Origin: Clostridiales bacterium
Lineage (GTDB): Bacteria; Bacillota; Clostridia; Saccharofermentanales; Saccharofermentanaceae
Reading direction: 5' to 3'
Assembly (NCBI GenBank): GCA_017617295.1
Contig: JAFZWN010000046.1
Coordinates: 1 to 46,507, forward strand
Length of the DNA stretch: 46,507 nucleotides
Part shown: in pieces, positions 16,477 through 25,429 of the stretch
How positions within the stretch are numbered: the stretch's first letter is position 1
Layout: each line of letters begins with the position of its first letter
Position numbers and translations under genes: made by a program
Notes under the pieces: model-generated
Database searches by the model: none
What the model was told of the DNA's origin: nothing
Seen by the model: the letters and a program-made list of their open reading frames with translations, nothing else

Positions 16477-17244
16477 TTAACTTTGCGCTCTTATATCATC
16501 GCCGTAGTACACTTCTTCGAGCGTCAGTCCCTGCGGCGGAAGGGTTTTGCCGGTCTTGGCACGGGACGGGGACGTTAAAGCGTCCTTTATATCTTCTTTA
16601 CTTATCTTTCCGATACCCGCATAGAGTATGGTCCCCGCCATTATGCGGACCATATTATAGAGAAAAGCCTCCCCTATAACCTCTATCTCGATAAGATCAG
16701 GATCGCATGGACTGTATCTTACATCAACGGAATTGATCTTTCGAACCGTAGTAACAGCCGAAGAACCCGAAGCGCAGAAAGCAGCAAAATCATGCTCGCC
16801 GACCATAACGGATGCAGCTTCTCTCATAAGATCCATATCGGGTCTGTAGGATGTGAAATAAGAATATCTCGCATGAAGAGGGCTTCTTACATCGCCCGTA
16901 TAGATACGGTAGATATATCTCTTCCCCAGAGAGTCGAACCTCGCGGAGAACCCTTCTTTGGTATAGAATGCCTTTCTGACGCAGACATCATCGGGCAGGA
17001 ACTGGTTAACAGCCAGAGGGATCTTTTCCTCGGGAATATAAAACGGGACGTTCAGGGAACTGACATGCCCCCTGGCGTGAACGCCTGAGTCAGTCCTTGA
17101 ACATCCCGTGATATTGATCTCTGTCTTATAGAGCTTTGAAAGCGCCCCGTTAAGCACTTCCTGAACCGATCTGCCGTTACTCTGGATCTGGAAACCGACA
17201 AATGCGGTCCCGTCGTATTCCGTTACGATGGCGAGCGGATACAT
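16477..17244 (-). CDS. truA: tRNA pseudouridine(38-40) synthase
   Basis: A 255-residue enzyme that isomerises uridines 38-40 in tRNA anticodon arms. The catalytic Asp is D52 in GCSRTDSGVHARGH, and the YDGTAFVGFQ N-terminus and EAFLYNMVRIMAGT are typical. I start it at MYPLAIV, 10 nt after the stop of the upstream kinase gene; the ribosome site is weak, so coupling is likely. An in-frame ATG at 17289 would overlap the kinase by 35 nt and add an atypical N-terminus. The usual ecfT-truA neighbourhood is interrupted here by the kinase. Confidence 0.94.
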   Translation of the reverse strand: MYPLAIVTEYDGTAFVGFQIQSNGRSVQEVLNGALSKLYKTEINITGCSRTDSGVHARGHVSSLNVPFYIPEEKIPLAVNQFLPDDVCVRKAFYTKEGFSARFDSLGKRYIYRIYTGDVRSPLHARYSYFTSYRPDMDLMREAASVMVGEHDFAAFCASGSSAVTTVRKINSVDVRYSPCDPDLIEIEVIGEAFLYNMVRIMAGTILYAGIGKISKEDIKDALTSPSRAKTGKTLPPQGLTLEEVYYGDDIRAQS

Positions 17245-17254
17245 TAAAGCTTCA

Positions 17255-18244
17255 TTAAAGCGAGCAGGCTTTGCCGTCGATACCGTCATCCACGCAGGAC
17301 TTGCCCATCATGGCGGCACCTACGATACCTGCATCGTTACCCATCTCGGCGATCCTTATGGAAGTCTTCCTGACTCCGGGACCGAAATAAGGTCTGCTCA
17401 TGGTCTTCTCCTGAAGAGGTATTAGCAGAGGATCTCCCTCATTACATACACCGCCTCCGATGACCAGCACTTCGGGCATGAATGCGTTGATGGCATTAGC
17501 GAGTCCGTCCGCAAGATAGTCGGTATACATGTCGACTACGCCGGCACCGGCCTTATCGCCCATCCTCATTGCCTGGAAAGCAGTCTTTCCGCTGACCTTG
17601 CCGTTCTCTTCGATGAGCTTGTTCAAAACGGAATCGGGATTGGCTTCGGCAGCCTCTCTTGTCATCCTTATAAGAGCGCTTGCGGAACTGTATGCCTCGA
17701 AGCATCCCTTACGTCCGCAGGAGCACTGAACACCTCCGGATACCAATACTGTATGACCAAACTCGGAACCTGCCTGGTTAAAGCCGGAATAGATCCTGCC
17801 GTTAACGATCACACCTGCACCTACGCCGGTACCGAGAGTGATGGTAACGGAATCCTTGGTGCCCTTTGCGGCGCCTGCAACAGCCTCAGCCATCGCGGCA
17901 CAGTTGGCATCGTTGTCGATATATACGGGAAGATCAACGACTTCCCTGATAAGGGCTCTCATGGGAGCCATATTGAACGGAAGATTGTTGGAATAAACGA
18001 GTACTCCCGCCTCATTGTCGGGTGTTCCCGGAGATCCGATACCGATAGCTTCCACATCGGAAACTGAAAGTCCGGCATCCTTGATAACGTCGAGCGCGAG
18101 ATTACCCATGTCGCGGATGATCTCCTCCATGGGGCGGTCTGCATTTGTCTTTATGCTCAGCTTGTTGATAAGCTTTCCGCCTGTCTCAACGATACCTGCC
18201 TTGATATTCGTACCGCCAAGATCGATTCCCAGAAAATATGCCAT
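17255..18244 (-). CDS. glcK: ROK-family glucokinase
   Basis: A 329-residue cytoplasmic sugar kinase using ATP. The phosphate loop DLGGTN starts at D8, the catalytic base is D112 in YIDNDAN, and the ROK zinc site is H164 with C174, C176 and C181 (CSCGRKGC). Length and motifs fit glucokinase better than a ROK repressor because there is no N-terminal DNA-binding domain. It sits between ecfT and truA, a place normally without a gene, and has its own extended -10 promoter upstream. Glucose is the likely substrate but other hexoses are possible. Confidence 0.92.
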   Translation of the reverse strand: MAYFLGIDLGGTNIKAGIVETGGKLINKLSIKTNADRPMEEIIRDMGNLALDVIKDAGLSVSDVEAIGIGSPGTPDNEAGVLVYSNNLPFNMAPMRALIREVVDLPVYIDNDANCAAMAEAVAGAAKGTKDSVTITLGTGVGAGVIVNGRIYSGFNQAGSEFGHTVLVSGGVQCSCGRKGCFEAYSSASALIRMTREAAEANPDSVLNKLIEENGKVSGKTAFQAMRMGDKAGAGVVDMYTDYLADGLANAINAFMPEVLVIGGGVCNEGDPLLIPLQEKTMSRPYFGPGVRKTSIRIAEMGNDAGIVGAAMMGKSCVDDGIDGKACSL

Positions 18245-18282
18245 AGAATGGTCCTGCCTTCCTCAAAATAATAACCTTCGCC

Positions 18283-18291
18283 ATTGTATCA
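18283..18291 (-). promoter_or_regulatory. Extended -10 promoter of glcK
   Basis: On the minus strand TGA-TACAAT (18291-18283) is an extended -10 element about 40 nt upstream of the kinase ATG. The -35 is poor. Confidence 0.5.
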
Positions 18292-18312
18292 TAAAAAGTT
18301 CCGGATTTGTCT

Positions 18313-19122
18313 TTATTTTACGAGAAAATCAGCGGCCAGGATCAGGCCCGCTCCGATCAGCATGATAAGGGCGACAAAGGCATCTCTTCCGGTCAGTTTT
18401 AAAGGATTGAGCTTGGTCCTTCCCTCGCCCCCTCTGTAGCATCTGGCATCCATCGCCGTGGCCAGTTCCTCGGCTCTTTTAAAGCTCGAGATGAAAAGAG
18501 GGATAAGGACGGTGATATATCCTTTGACACGGGAAATAATATTGCCCGTATCGTAGTCAGCGCCTCTTGAAGCCTGAGCCTTCATGATCTTGTCCGTCTC
18601 GTCGATAAGGGTGGGGATAAATCTTAGAGCGATACTCATCATCATGGCCATCTCGTGGACCGGGAACTTGATAACAGACAGCGGAGAGAACATCTTCTCG
18701 AGTGCGTCGGATATCTTAAGCGGCGTAGTAGTCAGTGTCAGGAGTATGCTGGTCGACATAATGAGGAATATGAGGCGCAGAGACATAAAGAAAGCCGTCT
18801 TCAGTCCCTCGTCCGTGACCATGATTATCCCCTTCTGAAATACAGGCGTTCCCTGTCTCTGAGTAAAGGCGTTGAGAGCAAAGATAAACAGAGCCAGAAG
18901 GATGACAGGCCTTACCGAAGAGATCATGATCTTGGGAGGCATCTTTGCCGCCACGCCCTGAAGAACGGTGATCAGAGCCAGGCTCAGAAGTCCCGCCCAG
19001 GTGTTGATCATGAACGTGATTATTAGATAGATTAGATAAAGGACTATCTTGACCCTCGGGTCGGTATTATGAAGGACCGATCCGGTATCATAATATCTTC
19101 CGAGGCTGACATTCTTAAACAT
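18313..19122 (-). CDS. ecfT: ECF transporter transmembrane subunit T
   Basis: A 269-residue membrane protein, the scaffold of a group II energy-coupling-factor importer for vitamins or metals. It has five or so helices and the two cytoplasmic Arg coupling motifs, ASRGAD (184-189) and AMDARCYR (223-230), that contact the ATPases. The ATG at 19122 is preceded by GGGAGGG at 4 nt and overlaps the end of the ATPase gene by 8 nt, indicating coupling. No substrate-binding S component is in the window; group II modules share T and A subunits with S proteins encoded elsewhere. Confidence 0.94.
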   Translation of the reverse strand: MFKNVSLGRYYDTGSVLHNTDPRVKIVLYLIYLIITFMINTWAGLLSLALITVLQGVAAKMPPKIMISSVRPVILLALFIFALNAFTQRQGTPVFQKGIIMVTDEGLKTAFFMSLRLIFLIMSTSILLTLTTTPLKISDALEKMFSPLSVIKFPVHEMAMMMSIALRFIPTLIDETDKIMKAQASRGADYDTGNIISRVKGYITVLIPLFISSFKRAEELATAMDARCYRGGEGRTKLNPLKLTGRDAFVALIMLIGAGLILAADFLVK

Positions 19123-20938
19123 CTTTCCCTCCCCGGTAAACGATAACGGAACGCACGATCGACGATGCTTCGCGCTTATAGTCCCTCTGCGGTCTGTCAA
19201 ATACTATCCCCGGAAATACTTCCTTAAGAGAAGCCTTAAGAGCATCCGAGAAATCATAGAGTCTGGGAAGCTGAAGACCAACGGACATGGCCTTCTCCCT
19301 GCTCTCAAAGAGCTCGTCGGGATCGCCCGATGCCTCTATCTTTCCCTGCTTTATAACGCATATTCGGTCGGCATATTCCGCCGCCTCATCCATATTATGT
19401 GAAACCAGAACGACGGTAGTGCCCCTCTTTCGAAGGTTCGAGATTATGCCGAACATCTCTTTTCTGCCTCTGGGATCCAGACCGCTCGCAGGTTCATCCA
19501 GCACCAGGACTTTCGGTCTCATGACAAGGACTCCGGCCATTGCCACACGTCTCTTCTGTCCGCCCGAGAGCTCGAACGGGCTCTTTGTCGCCACGCTCTC
19601 GTCAAGTCCCACGGCCTTCATGGCCTCTCTTACCCTGAACCGGATATCGTCATCCGACAGTTTCTGTTTTTTGAGTCCGTAAGCTATATCCTTCTCGACA
19701 GTTTCCTCAAAAAGCTGGTATTCAGGATACTGCAACACCAGACCGACATATTTTCTAAGCTCGCCGACTTCCTTTTTGACACTTCCTCTGAGCGTCCTTC
19801 CGTCTTCGCAGTAATACGTGACCTCGCCCGTCTGAGGTCTAAGCAGACCATTAAGATGAGTGATGAGCGTTGTCTTGCCGCATCCGCTCTTCCCTACAAG
19901 GGCCAGGACCTCGCCTTCGTAGATATCGAGATCCATATTATCGAGGACTGTCCCGTTACGGTCATCGTATGTAAATCCCAGCCCTTCTACGGACATTATC
20001 TTACGTCCCTTTTCGGGTCTGTCGCCGCGCACTTTCAGAGGGCACACGGCAGGAAGCTTATTACGGAGAGTCTCCGTGATCTTTGCTATACAGCTCTGCT
20101 CAGTCTTAAGGTCCTCCGGGGTGGCAGATACCCTGCACATCTTCAGTATCTCGTTAGTAAGCGAGATATGCACGGGAAGCTGAAGCCCTACCGATCTTAT
20201 TCTTTCCTCGTGAGCGAACACCTGCTCGGGACGCCCTTCCATAAAGAGCTTTCCTTCCGAGATGACATAGATCTTCTCGCAGCGGGAAGCCTCATACATA
20301 TCGTGGGTAATGGCGAGCACCGTAAGGTCTCTTTCCTTCCTCATCCTCTCGGTGAGCTCGAGGAATTCGTCTCGCGCCTCCGGATCGAGCATGGCCGTGG
20401 ACTCGTCAAGTATCAGAAGCGTCGGCTTCATGGCCAGAGCTCCCGCTATCGCCAGCTTCTGCTTCTGGCCTCCCGACAGTTCCGTGGTCTGGCGAAGTGC
20501 CAGTTCCCGCAGTCCCACATATTCGAGCGCCTTATCCACGCGCTCCCGAAGTTCCGGATTCGGTATACCGAGATTCTCGGGACCGAAAGCGACGTCCTCT
20601 TCGACCGTGGTGCCGACTATCTGATTGTCGGGATTTTGAAAGACATAGGAACAGTTCTCGCGTATGTCCCAGAAATGATCCTGGTCCTTCGCATCGTATC
20701 CCAGGACCTGCATATCTCCGGAGTCTGCGGCTTCAAGGATATCTATGAGCTTTGCAAAGGTCGATTTTCCCGATCCGTTAGGACCCAGTACAGCACAGTA
20801 GGAACCTCTGGGAACCGACAGGGTCAATCCGTCCAGAGCTTTGCCGTACAAGGGATTCCCGCTTGCATCGTAAGTCTCTTCAACGTCATTTTTATACGAG
20901 AAGACCAGGTCTTTGCAGTTAATGATATCCGTACTCAT
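19115..20938 (-). CDS. Fused ECF transporter ATPase (EcfA1-EcfA2 in one chain)
   Basis: A 607-residue protein with two complete ABC ATPase domains. Domain 1 has Walker A GPNGSGKST (52-60), signature LSGGQ (154-158) and Walker B LLILDE; domain 2 has Walker A GKSGCGKTT (349-357), signature LSGGQ (458-462) and LVLDEP. In most Bacillota the two are separate neighbouring genes (ecfA1, ecfA2) between rplQ and ecfT; here they are a single chain in the same place, linked by about 50 residues. The two halves should form the heterodimeric ATPase intramolecularly. Domain 1 has EST in place of the usual EPT after Walker B, retaining the catalytic Glu. Confidence 0.93.
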   Translation of the reverse strand: MSTDIINCKDLVFSYKNDVEETYDASGNPLYGKALDGLTLSVPRGSYCAVLGPNGSGKSTFAKLIDILEAADSGDMQVLGYDAKDQDHFWDIRENCSYVFQNPDNQIVGTTVEEDVAFGPENLGIPNPELRERVDKALEYVGLRELALRQTTELSGGQKQKLAIAGALAMKPTLLILDESTAMLDPEARDEFLELTERMRKERDLTVLAITHDMYEASRCEKIYVISEGKLFMEGRPEQVFAHEERIRSVGLQLPVHISLTNEILKMCRVSATPEDLKTEQSCIAKITETLRNKLPAVCPLKVRGDRPEKGRKIMSVEGLGFTYDDRNGTVLDNMDLDIYEGEVLALVGKSGCGKTTLITHLNGLLRPQTGEVTYYCEDGRTLRGSVKKEVGELRKYVGLVLQYPEYQLFEETVEKDIAYGLKKQKLSDDDIRFRVREAMKAVGLDESVATKSPFELSGGQKRRVAMAGVLVMRPKVLVLDEPASGLDPRGRKEMFGIISNLRKRGTTVVLVSHNMDEAAEYADRICVIKQGKIEASGDPDELFESREKAMSVGLQLPRLYDFSDALKASLKEVFPGIVFDRPQRDYKREASSIVRSVIVYRGGKDV

Positions 20939-20960
20939 TGCACCTCATAATAATATAGAA

Positions 20961-20986
20961 CAAGGGTCGGTGTAAACCGACCCTTG
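20961..20986 (-). terminator. Hairpin after rplQ, probable end of the ribosomal unit
   Basis: A perfect 11-bp stem CAAGGGTCGGT/ACCGACCCTTG with a 4-nt loop is followed on the minus strand by TTCTATATTATT. It separates rplQ from the ECF ATPase gene. The T tail is moderate, so partial read-through into the transporter genes is plausible. Confidence 0.7.
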
Positions 20987-21022
20987 AATAAAGTTTACAA
21001 TCGTTAAGATCTTAAAGCTTTA

Positions 21023-21547
21023 TCAAACAAATTCCAGGATAGCCATCTCGGATCCGTCGCCTCTTCTGGCACCGAGCTTTGTGATCTTTGTGTAACCGCC
21101 TGTTCTGCCCTCATATCTGGGAGCGATCTCATCGAACATCTTGTTGATGGGATTGATGACGTTGCCCTCGGCATCGTGGCTCTTGATAAGCCAGTAAGCC
21201 ATTCTCTTTCTTGCAGCAAGTCTGCTGGGGCTGTCTACCTGAACTGTCTTTGTCTTTACTTCACGGTCAACAACATCGTACTTGTTTCCGTTCTTGCTCG
21301 TCTTGGATACAAGGACCTTCTTGCCCTTACCGTCAAGCTTTGCAGCGGATACCTTTACTTCCTTTGTCGTGAAGTTGTCCTTTTCCTTGATAGCTGTTGT
21401 TACGAGCTTCTCAACGATGGAGCTGATCTCCTTGGCACGAGCAACTGTCGTCTCGACCTTACCGTTGATAACGAATGCCGTGGTCATGTTACGAAGGATC
21501 GCTGTACGCTGATCAGCCGCACGACCGAGTTTTCTGTTAACTGGCAT
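21023..21547 (-). CDS. rplQ: 50S ribosomal protein L17
   Basis: A 174-residue protein at the exit-tunnel side of the large subunit. The N-terminus NRKLGRAADQR and TTAIKEKD segment are diagnostic. It is longer than the ~120-residue core because of a Lys/Val-rich insertion of about 45 residues (around residues 75-120) found in some clostridial L17 proteins. The ATG at 21547 has AGGAGG 8 nt upstream. Last gene of the alpha-operon part. Confidence 0.96.
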   Translation of the reverse strand: MPVNRKLGRAADQRTAILRNMTTAFVINGKVETTVARAKEISSIVEKLVTTAIKEKDNFTTKEVKVSAAKLDGKGKKVLVSKTSKNGNKYDVVDREVKTKTVQVDSPSRLAARKRMAYWLIKSHDAEGNVINPINKMFDEIAPRYEGRTGGYTKITKLGARRGDGSEMAILEFV

Positions 21548-21563
21548 CTTTATATCCTCCTGA

Positions 21564-22517
21564 TTATTCTTCTTTGTCTGCGAGATGGAGACCCATCTCT
21601 TCAAGTTTTGCAACTACTTCGTCAAGAGACTTTGTACCGAGGTTTCTTACCTTGATCATCTCGTCTCTCGTCTTGGAGATAAGATCGCCTACCGTGTTGA
21701 TGGCAGCTCTCTTGAGGCAGTTGTATGTCCTTACCGAGAAATCAAGATCTTCGATAAGCTTTCCGAGTTCGGAATTCTTCTCGCTCTTGGTCTCAATCGT
21801 CTTGAAGTTGAGTCCCACTTCCGTATCGGTAAGTGTCGTGAACAGGTTAAGGTGCTTGATCAGGTACTGAGCTGCGGCGGAAAGCGCCTCGTCAACCTGG
21901 ATAGTACCGTCAGTCCATACTTCGAGAGTAAGGCTGTCATAGTCTGTCCTTTCGCCGACACGGGTATTCTCGATCGTGTAGTTGGCTCTCTTTACAGGTG
22001 AGAAGATGGAATCGATAGCGATAACACCTATCACCTGATTTGCATTCTTGTTCTGCTCGGCTGTGTTATATCCGCGGCCGGCGCTGATCGTGAGTTCGAT
22101 AAATACCTTGGACTCGCCGTTAAGATGAGCGATAACGTGTCCGGGATTCATGATCTCGACTTCGTCATCGTGAACGATGTCGCCTGCCGTGAGCTCACCG
22201 GTCCTGCCCTCTGTTACGCTGATGCATACAGTCTTGGGGGAATCCGTGTGGAGCTTGGCGCGTACGCCCTTGATATTGAGGATGATCTCAGTCATATCCT
22301 CGATGATGCCGGGCACGGTCGAAAACTCATGATGTATATTGTCGATCTTGATTGCAGTAACTGCAGCTCCCGTCAGAGAAGAAAGCAGAACACGACGAAG
22401 GGAATTACCAAGTGTCGTACCGTAACCGCGCTCCAGCGGATATACGACGTATTTGCCATAAGAACCATCTTCACTTAATTCAGCACATTTAATGGTAGGC
22501 TCTAATATATCGTTCAT
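21564..22517 (-). CDS. rpoA: RNA polymerase alpha subunit
   Basis: A 317-residue subunit that nucleates RNA polymerase assembly. The N-terminal dimerisation domain contains LERGYGTTLGNSLRRVLLSS, and the C-terminal domain (about 245-310) that reads UP elements and activators contains RNLGTKSLDEV. Length is normal. It lies between rpsD and rplQ, the standard order. Confidence 0.98.
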   Translation of the reverse strand: MNDILEPTIKCAELSEDGSYGKYVVYPLERGYGTTLGNSLRRVLLSSLTGAAVTAIKIDNIHHEFSTVPGIIEDMTEIILNIKGVRAKLHTDSPKTVCISVTEGRTGELTAGDIVHDDEVEIMNPGHVIAHLNGESKVFIELTISAGRGYNTAEQNKNANQVIGVIAIDSIFSPVKRANYTIENTRVGERTDYDSLTLEVWTDGTIQVDEALSAAAQYLIKHLNLFTTLTDTEVGLNFKTIETKSEKNSELGKLIEDLDFSVRTYNCLKRAAINTVGDLISKTRDEMIKVRNLGTKSLDEVVAKLEEMGLHLADKEE

Positions 22518-22564
22518 TTTTTTCCTCCTTGGGTTAAGCTTTTTTGTGGTGGACCGATAAGTTA

Positions 22565-23161
22565 TTACTTGCTGTACAACTCGACGATAGCAACTGCGTT
22601 AACAGGTACATCGATCTGGTCTGCTCTGGGGATTGCAACTACTTTTCCCTTAAGGTTGTCGATATCGCTTGTGAGCCACTCGGGAATAAGTCTTCCGCCT
22701 GTAGCCTCTGCAATATCCTTATATCTCTGAGAGCCTCTTGCGCTCTCCTTGACTGCGATCTCATCACCGGGCTTTACCATGTAGGAAGCAATGTTTACGA
22801 TCTTGCCGTTAACTGTTACGTGTCTGTGGCTTACGATCTGCTTTGCCTCGTCTCTCGTTCTTGCAAAACCGAGTCTGAAGATAACGTTATCAAGTCTTGT
22901 CTCAAGGAGGATCATAAGGTTTTCACCCGTTGTGCCGTACTTGAGCTTCTGAGCCTTCTCGAAATAGTTTCTGAAGGGCTTCTCAAGAACGCCGTAGATG
23001 AACTTTGCCTTCTGCTTTTCCTTAAGCTGCATTCCATACTCGCTCTGCTTTCTGGGACGCGCGTTTCTGTTTCTTCTGGATTTCTTGTCTATTCCCAAGA
23101 ATGCGGGCTCAATATCAAGAGCTCTGCATCTCTTAAGGACAGGTGTCATATCTCTTGCCAT
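22565..23161 (-). CDS. rpsD: 30S ribosomal protein S4
   Basis: A 198-residue primary 16S-binding protein and, in many bacteria, translational repressor of its own operon. The S4 RNA-binding domain (about 88-150, LETRLDNVIFRLGFARTR) is clear. The N-terminus lacks the Cys quartet, so this is the zinc-free form. It lies between rpsK and rpoA with 49-nt and 47-nt spacers. Confidence 0.97.
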   Translation of the reverse strand: MARDMTPVLKRCRALDIEPAFLGIDKKSRRNRNARPRKQSEYGMQLKEKQKAKFIYGVLEKPFRNYFEKAQKLKYGTTGENLMILLETRLDNVIFRLGFARTRDEAKQIVSHRHVTVNGKIVNIASYMVKPGDEIAVKESARGSQRYKDIAEATGGRLIPEWLTSDIDNLKGKVVAIPRADQIDVPVNAVAIVELYSK

Positions 23162-23210
23162 CGCTGATTCCTCTTTTCTTTACAAATTGAAATGATAGGC
23201 CGACAGATGA

Positions 23211-23615
23211 TTATACTCTGCGGCGCTTGGGAGGACGGCAACCGTTGTGGGGAACGGGAGTAACGTCTTTGATCATTGTGATCTCAAGACCTGCCGTCGC
23301 AAGTGCTCTAACTGCGGATTCACGTCCGGCACCGGGGCCCTTGACGAAAACCTCTACAGTCTTCATGCCGTGATCAACAGCCTTCTTTCCTGCATCCTCG
23401 GCAGCAACCTGAGCTGCGAAAGCAGTACCCTTACGGGAACCCTTCATGCCCTGCTGGCCTGCGGAAGCCCAGGAAATAGCATTTCCCTGAGGATCTGTGA
23501 TGGTCACGATGGTATTGTTGAACGTAGCGTGGATATGTGCATGTCCTGCAACGATATTCTTACGCTCACGCTTCTTGGGCTTTGTAGCCACTCTCTTACC
23601 TGATGCTTTTGCCAT
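23211..23615 (-). CDS. rpsK: 30S ribosomal protein S11
   Basis: A 134-residue platform protein contacting the mRNA exit region. [15 protein letters not shown] and the C-terminal [12 protein letters not shown] are diagnostic. It begins 15 nt after rpsM and has AGGGAGG upstream. Confidence 0.97.
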   Translation of the reverse strand: MAKASGKRVATKPKKRERKNIVAGHAHIHATFNNTIVTITDPQGNAISWASAGQQGMKGSRKGTAFAAQVAAEDAGKKAVDHGMKTVEVFVKGPGAGRESAVRALATAGLEITMIKDVTPVPHNGCRPPKRRRV

Positions 23616-23630
23616 AAAAAGTGTCCTCCC

Positions 23631-23999
23631 TTACTTCTTCTTGCCTGCGACAGTATGCTTAGGTCCCTTACGGGTACGTGCATTTGTCTTTGTGCGCTGG
23701 CCTCTGACGGGAAGACCCATTCTGTGACGGCGGCCGCGGTAGCAGCCGATATCAGTGAGACGCTTGATGTTTCCGGCGATCTCTCTCTTAAGATCACCCT
23801 CTACTGTGTAATTGTTTTCGATTCTGTCACGGATCTTAGCGACTTCATCCTCTGTAAGATCCTTTACCCTTGTGTCGGGGTTAAGTCCGGTATCTTTGAT
23901 GATATCGGATGCGCTTGTCGTACCAATGCCGTAAATGTACGTAAGAGCAATCTCTATTCTCTTATCGTTCGGCAGATCAACACCGGCAATACGAGCCAT
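23631..23999 (-). CDS. rpsM: 30S ribosomal protein S13
   Basis: A 122-residue head protein contacting the P-site tRNA through its Lys-rich C-terminus. [13 protein letters not shown] and [16 protein letters not shown] are diagnostic. It is separated from rpmJ by an unusually long 216-nt spacer with stable stems. GGAGGT precedes the ATG. Confidence 0.97.
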   Translation of the reverse strand: MARIAGVDLPNDKRIEIALTYIYGIGTTSASDIIKDTGLNPDTRVKDLTEDEVAKIRDRIENNYTVEGDLKREIAGNIKRLTDIGCYRGRRHRMGLPVRGQRTKTNARTRKGPKHTVAGKKK

Positions 24000-24215
24000 T
24001 TAATGTACCTCCATTAAGTGTTTAAGTGTTTTTCAAATTTATATATACGACACGCGATCAGGAACCCTCGGGTTAGGAGAGGCAGCCGCCCCTACACGTG
24101 TAATATCCAATAAATTCTCGTCTTTTTCTCTTTTCTTTTTCCGGGCGGCGAAGCAGTGCTGCCCGCGACACTAGACAGGGCTAAATCTGTCCGCAGTCGG
24201 TCTTTGTCAGATGTC
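24000..24215 (-). other. Structured spacer between rpmJ and rpsM
   Basis: This 216-nt stretch has no open frame of note. It holds an 8-bp stem with one mismatch (CGGGCGGC 24142-24149 with GCTGCCCG 24158-24165), a polypyrimidine run on the plus strand (24118-24140), and a second GC-rich domain around AACCC-tc-GGGTT (24063-24074), flanked by ACACG/CGTGT-type pairing. It could be a leader RNA regulating the alpha operon, or an inserted intergenic repeat. Confidence 0.45.
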
Positions 24216-24329
24216 TTATCCCTGCTTCTGCTTATGCTTGGGATCGGAACAAATGATCATTACTTTGCCATTGCGACGAATGACTCTGCACTTCTCGCAC
24301 ATAGGCTTGACTGATGGTCTTACCTTCAT
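24216..24329 (-). CDS. rpmJ: 50S ribosomal protein L36 (zinc form)
   Basis: A 37-residue protein too short for many gene finders. It begins [14 protein letters not shown] and ends [10 protein letters not shown], with the C-x2-C...C-x4-H zinc ligands intact. GCAGGAGG lies 6 nt before the ATG. It sits in its standard place between infA and rpsM and is first gene after a promoter at 24390-24417. Confidence 0.96.
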   Translation of the reverse strand: MKVRPSVKPMCEKCRVIRRNGKVMIICSDPKHKQKQG

Positions 24330-24389
24330 TTTGAACCTCCTGCTGTTTTCTTCACGCAAAATTAGGCGCTTTTACGCGCACGCTAATAT

Positions 24390-24417
24390 ATTTTAGCAAA
24401 AAATCTCAATTTGACAA
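24390..24417 (-). promoter_or_regulatory. Internal promoter before rpmJ
   Basis: On the minus strand TTGTCA (24417-24412), a 16-bp spacer and TAAAAT (24395-24390) form a plausible sigma-A promoter in the 98-nt infA-rpmJ spacer, allowing separate expression of rpmJ-rpsM-rpsK-rpsD-rpoA-rplQ. Confidence 0.65.
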
Positions 24418-24427
24418 GAGTGAATTT

Positions 24428-24649
24428 TTAATTTTTTCCTCTCCAGGTGATACGTCCTCTTGAAAGGTCGTAGGGAGACAGTTCCATCGTCACCTTATCA
24501 CCGGGCAAGATCTTGATGTAGTTCTGGCGGAGCTTGCCGGAAATGTGGGCGAGCACCTCGTGACCGTTGTCGAGCTTAACCTTAAACATGGCGTTCGGCA
24601 AAGCATCGGATACGATTCCCTCTACCTCGATAACATCCTCTTTTGACAT
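24428..24649 (-). CDS. infA: Translation initiation factor IF-1
   Basis: A 73-residue S1-like OB-fold protein that occupies the ribosomal A site during initiation. [18 protein letters not shown] and [18 protein letters not shown] are diagnostic. Its ATG shares a base with the map stop (TAATG), and GAGGA lies just upstream inside map, so translation is coupled. Confidence 0.98.
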   Translation of the reverse strand: MSKEDVIEVEGIVSDALPNAMFKVKLDNGHEVLAHISGKLRQNYIKILPGDKVTMELSPYDLSRGRITWRGKN

Positions 24650-25413
24650 TAGATATCCTCCTCAAATGTTGTCATAACAGGTCCTTGATCTGTGATTATC
24701 ACTGTATTCTCGTAATGGGCCGCGGGAGATCCGTCGAGAGTCTCGACCCTCCAGCCGTCATAGCCCAGGGTGACATTCCTGTTTCCCATCGTGATCATAG
24801 GCTCGATACAGAATGCCATACCCTTCTTGATCCTGGCTCCCCTGCCGGGCTTGCCGTAGTTGGGGACCTCCGGATCCTGATGCATCTCACGTCCTATGCC
24901 GTGACCGGTAAGCTCTCTTACGACGCCGTATCCGAAAGACTCGGCATGCTGCTGCACCGTGTAGCTTATATCTCCGATGCGGTTGCCTTCGACAGCTTTC
25001 TCGAGGCCCTTAAAGAAACATTCCTTAGTCCTCGCGATCAGGAGGTGCTTCTCTTCCGATACCTTGCCTATTTCAAAAGTCCTCGCCGCATCGCCCATGA
25101 ATCCGTCAAGCTCGGCGACAACGTCACATGTAACGATATCGCCTTCCTTTAAGATCTCAGAGTCGGAAGGGATGCCGTGAACGACGACTTCATTGACCGA
25201 AGTACAGATAGCAGCGGGAAAAGGCGGCTCTCCGTATCCGATACAGGGCGCCGTTCCGCCTGCTTCCCTGATGATCTTCTGCGAGAGAAGATCGAGCTCG
25301 AGCGTGGACACTCCGGGCTTCGCGGCCTTGGCGAGCTCCTTGAGCACCAGGGCGACCAGCCTTCCGGCTTTCTGCATCTTGATAAGTTCTTCGTCAGTCA
25401 GGATCTCGATCAT
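24649..25413 (-). CDS. map: Methionine aminopeptidase, type I
   Basis: A 254-residue enzyme removing the initiator Met from new proteins. All five metal ligands are present at D97, D108, H171, E204 and E235, the same numbers as in the E. coli enzyme. The start is the ATG at 25413 with GGAGG 5 nt upstream; a TTG four codons earlier would put the ribosome site inside the gene. It lies between adk and infA, the usual order. Confidence 0.97.
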   Translation of the reverse strand: MIEILTDEELIKMQKAGRLVALVLKELAKAAKPGVSTLELDLLSQKIIREAGGTAPCIGYGEPPFPAAICTSVNEVVVHGIPSDSEILKEGDIVTCDVVAELDGFMGDAARTFEIGKVSEEKHLLIARTKECFFKGLEKAVEGNRIGDISYTVQQHAESFGYGVVRELTGHGIGREMHQDPEVPNYGKPGRGARIKKGMAFCIEPMITMGNRNVTLGYDGWRVETLDGSPAAHYENTVIITDQGPVMTTFEEDI

Positions 25414-25429
25414 CTTATCCTCCAAAGGA

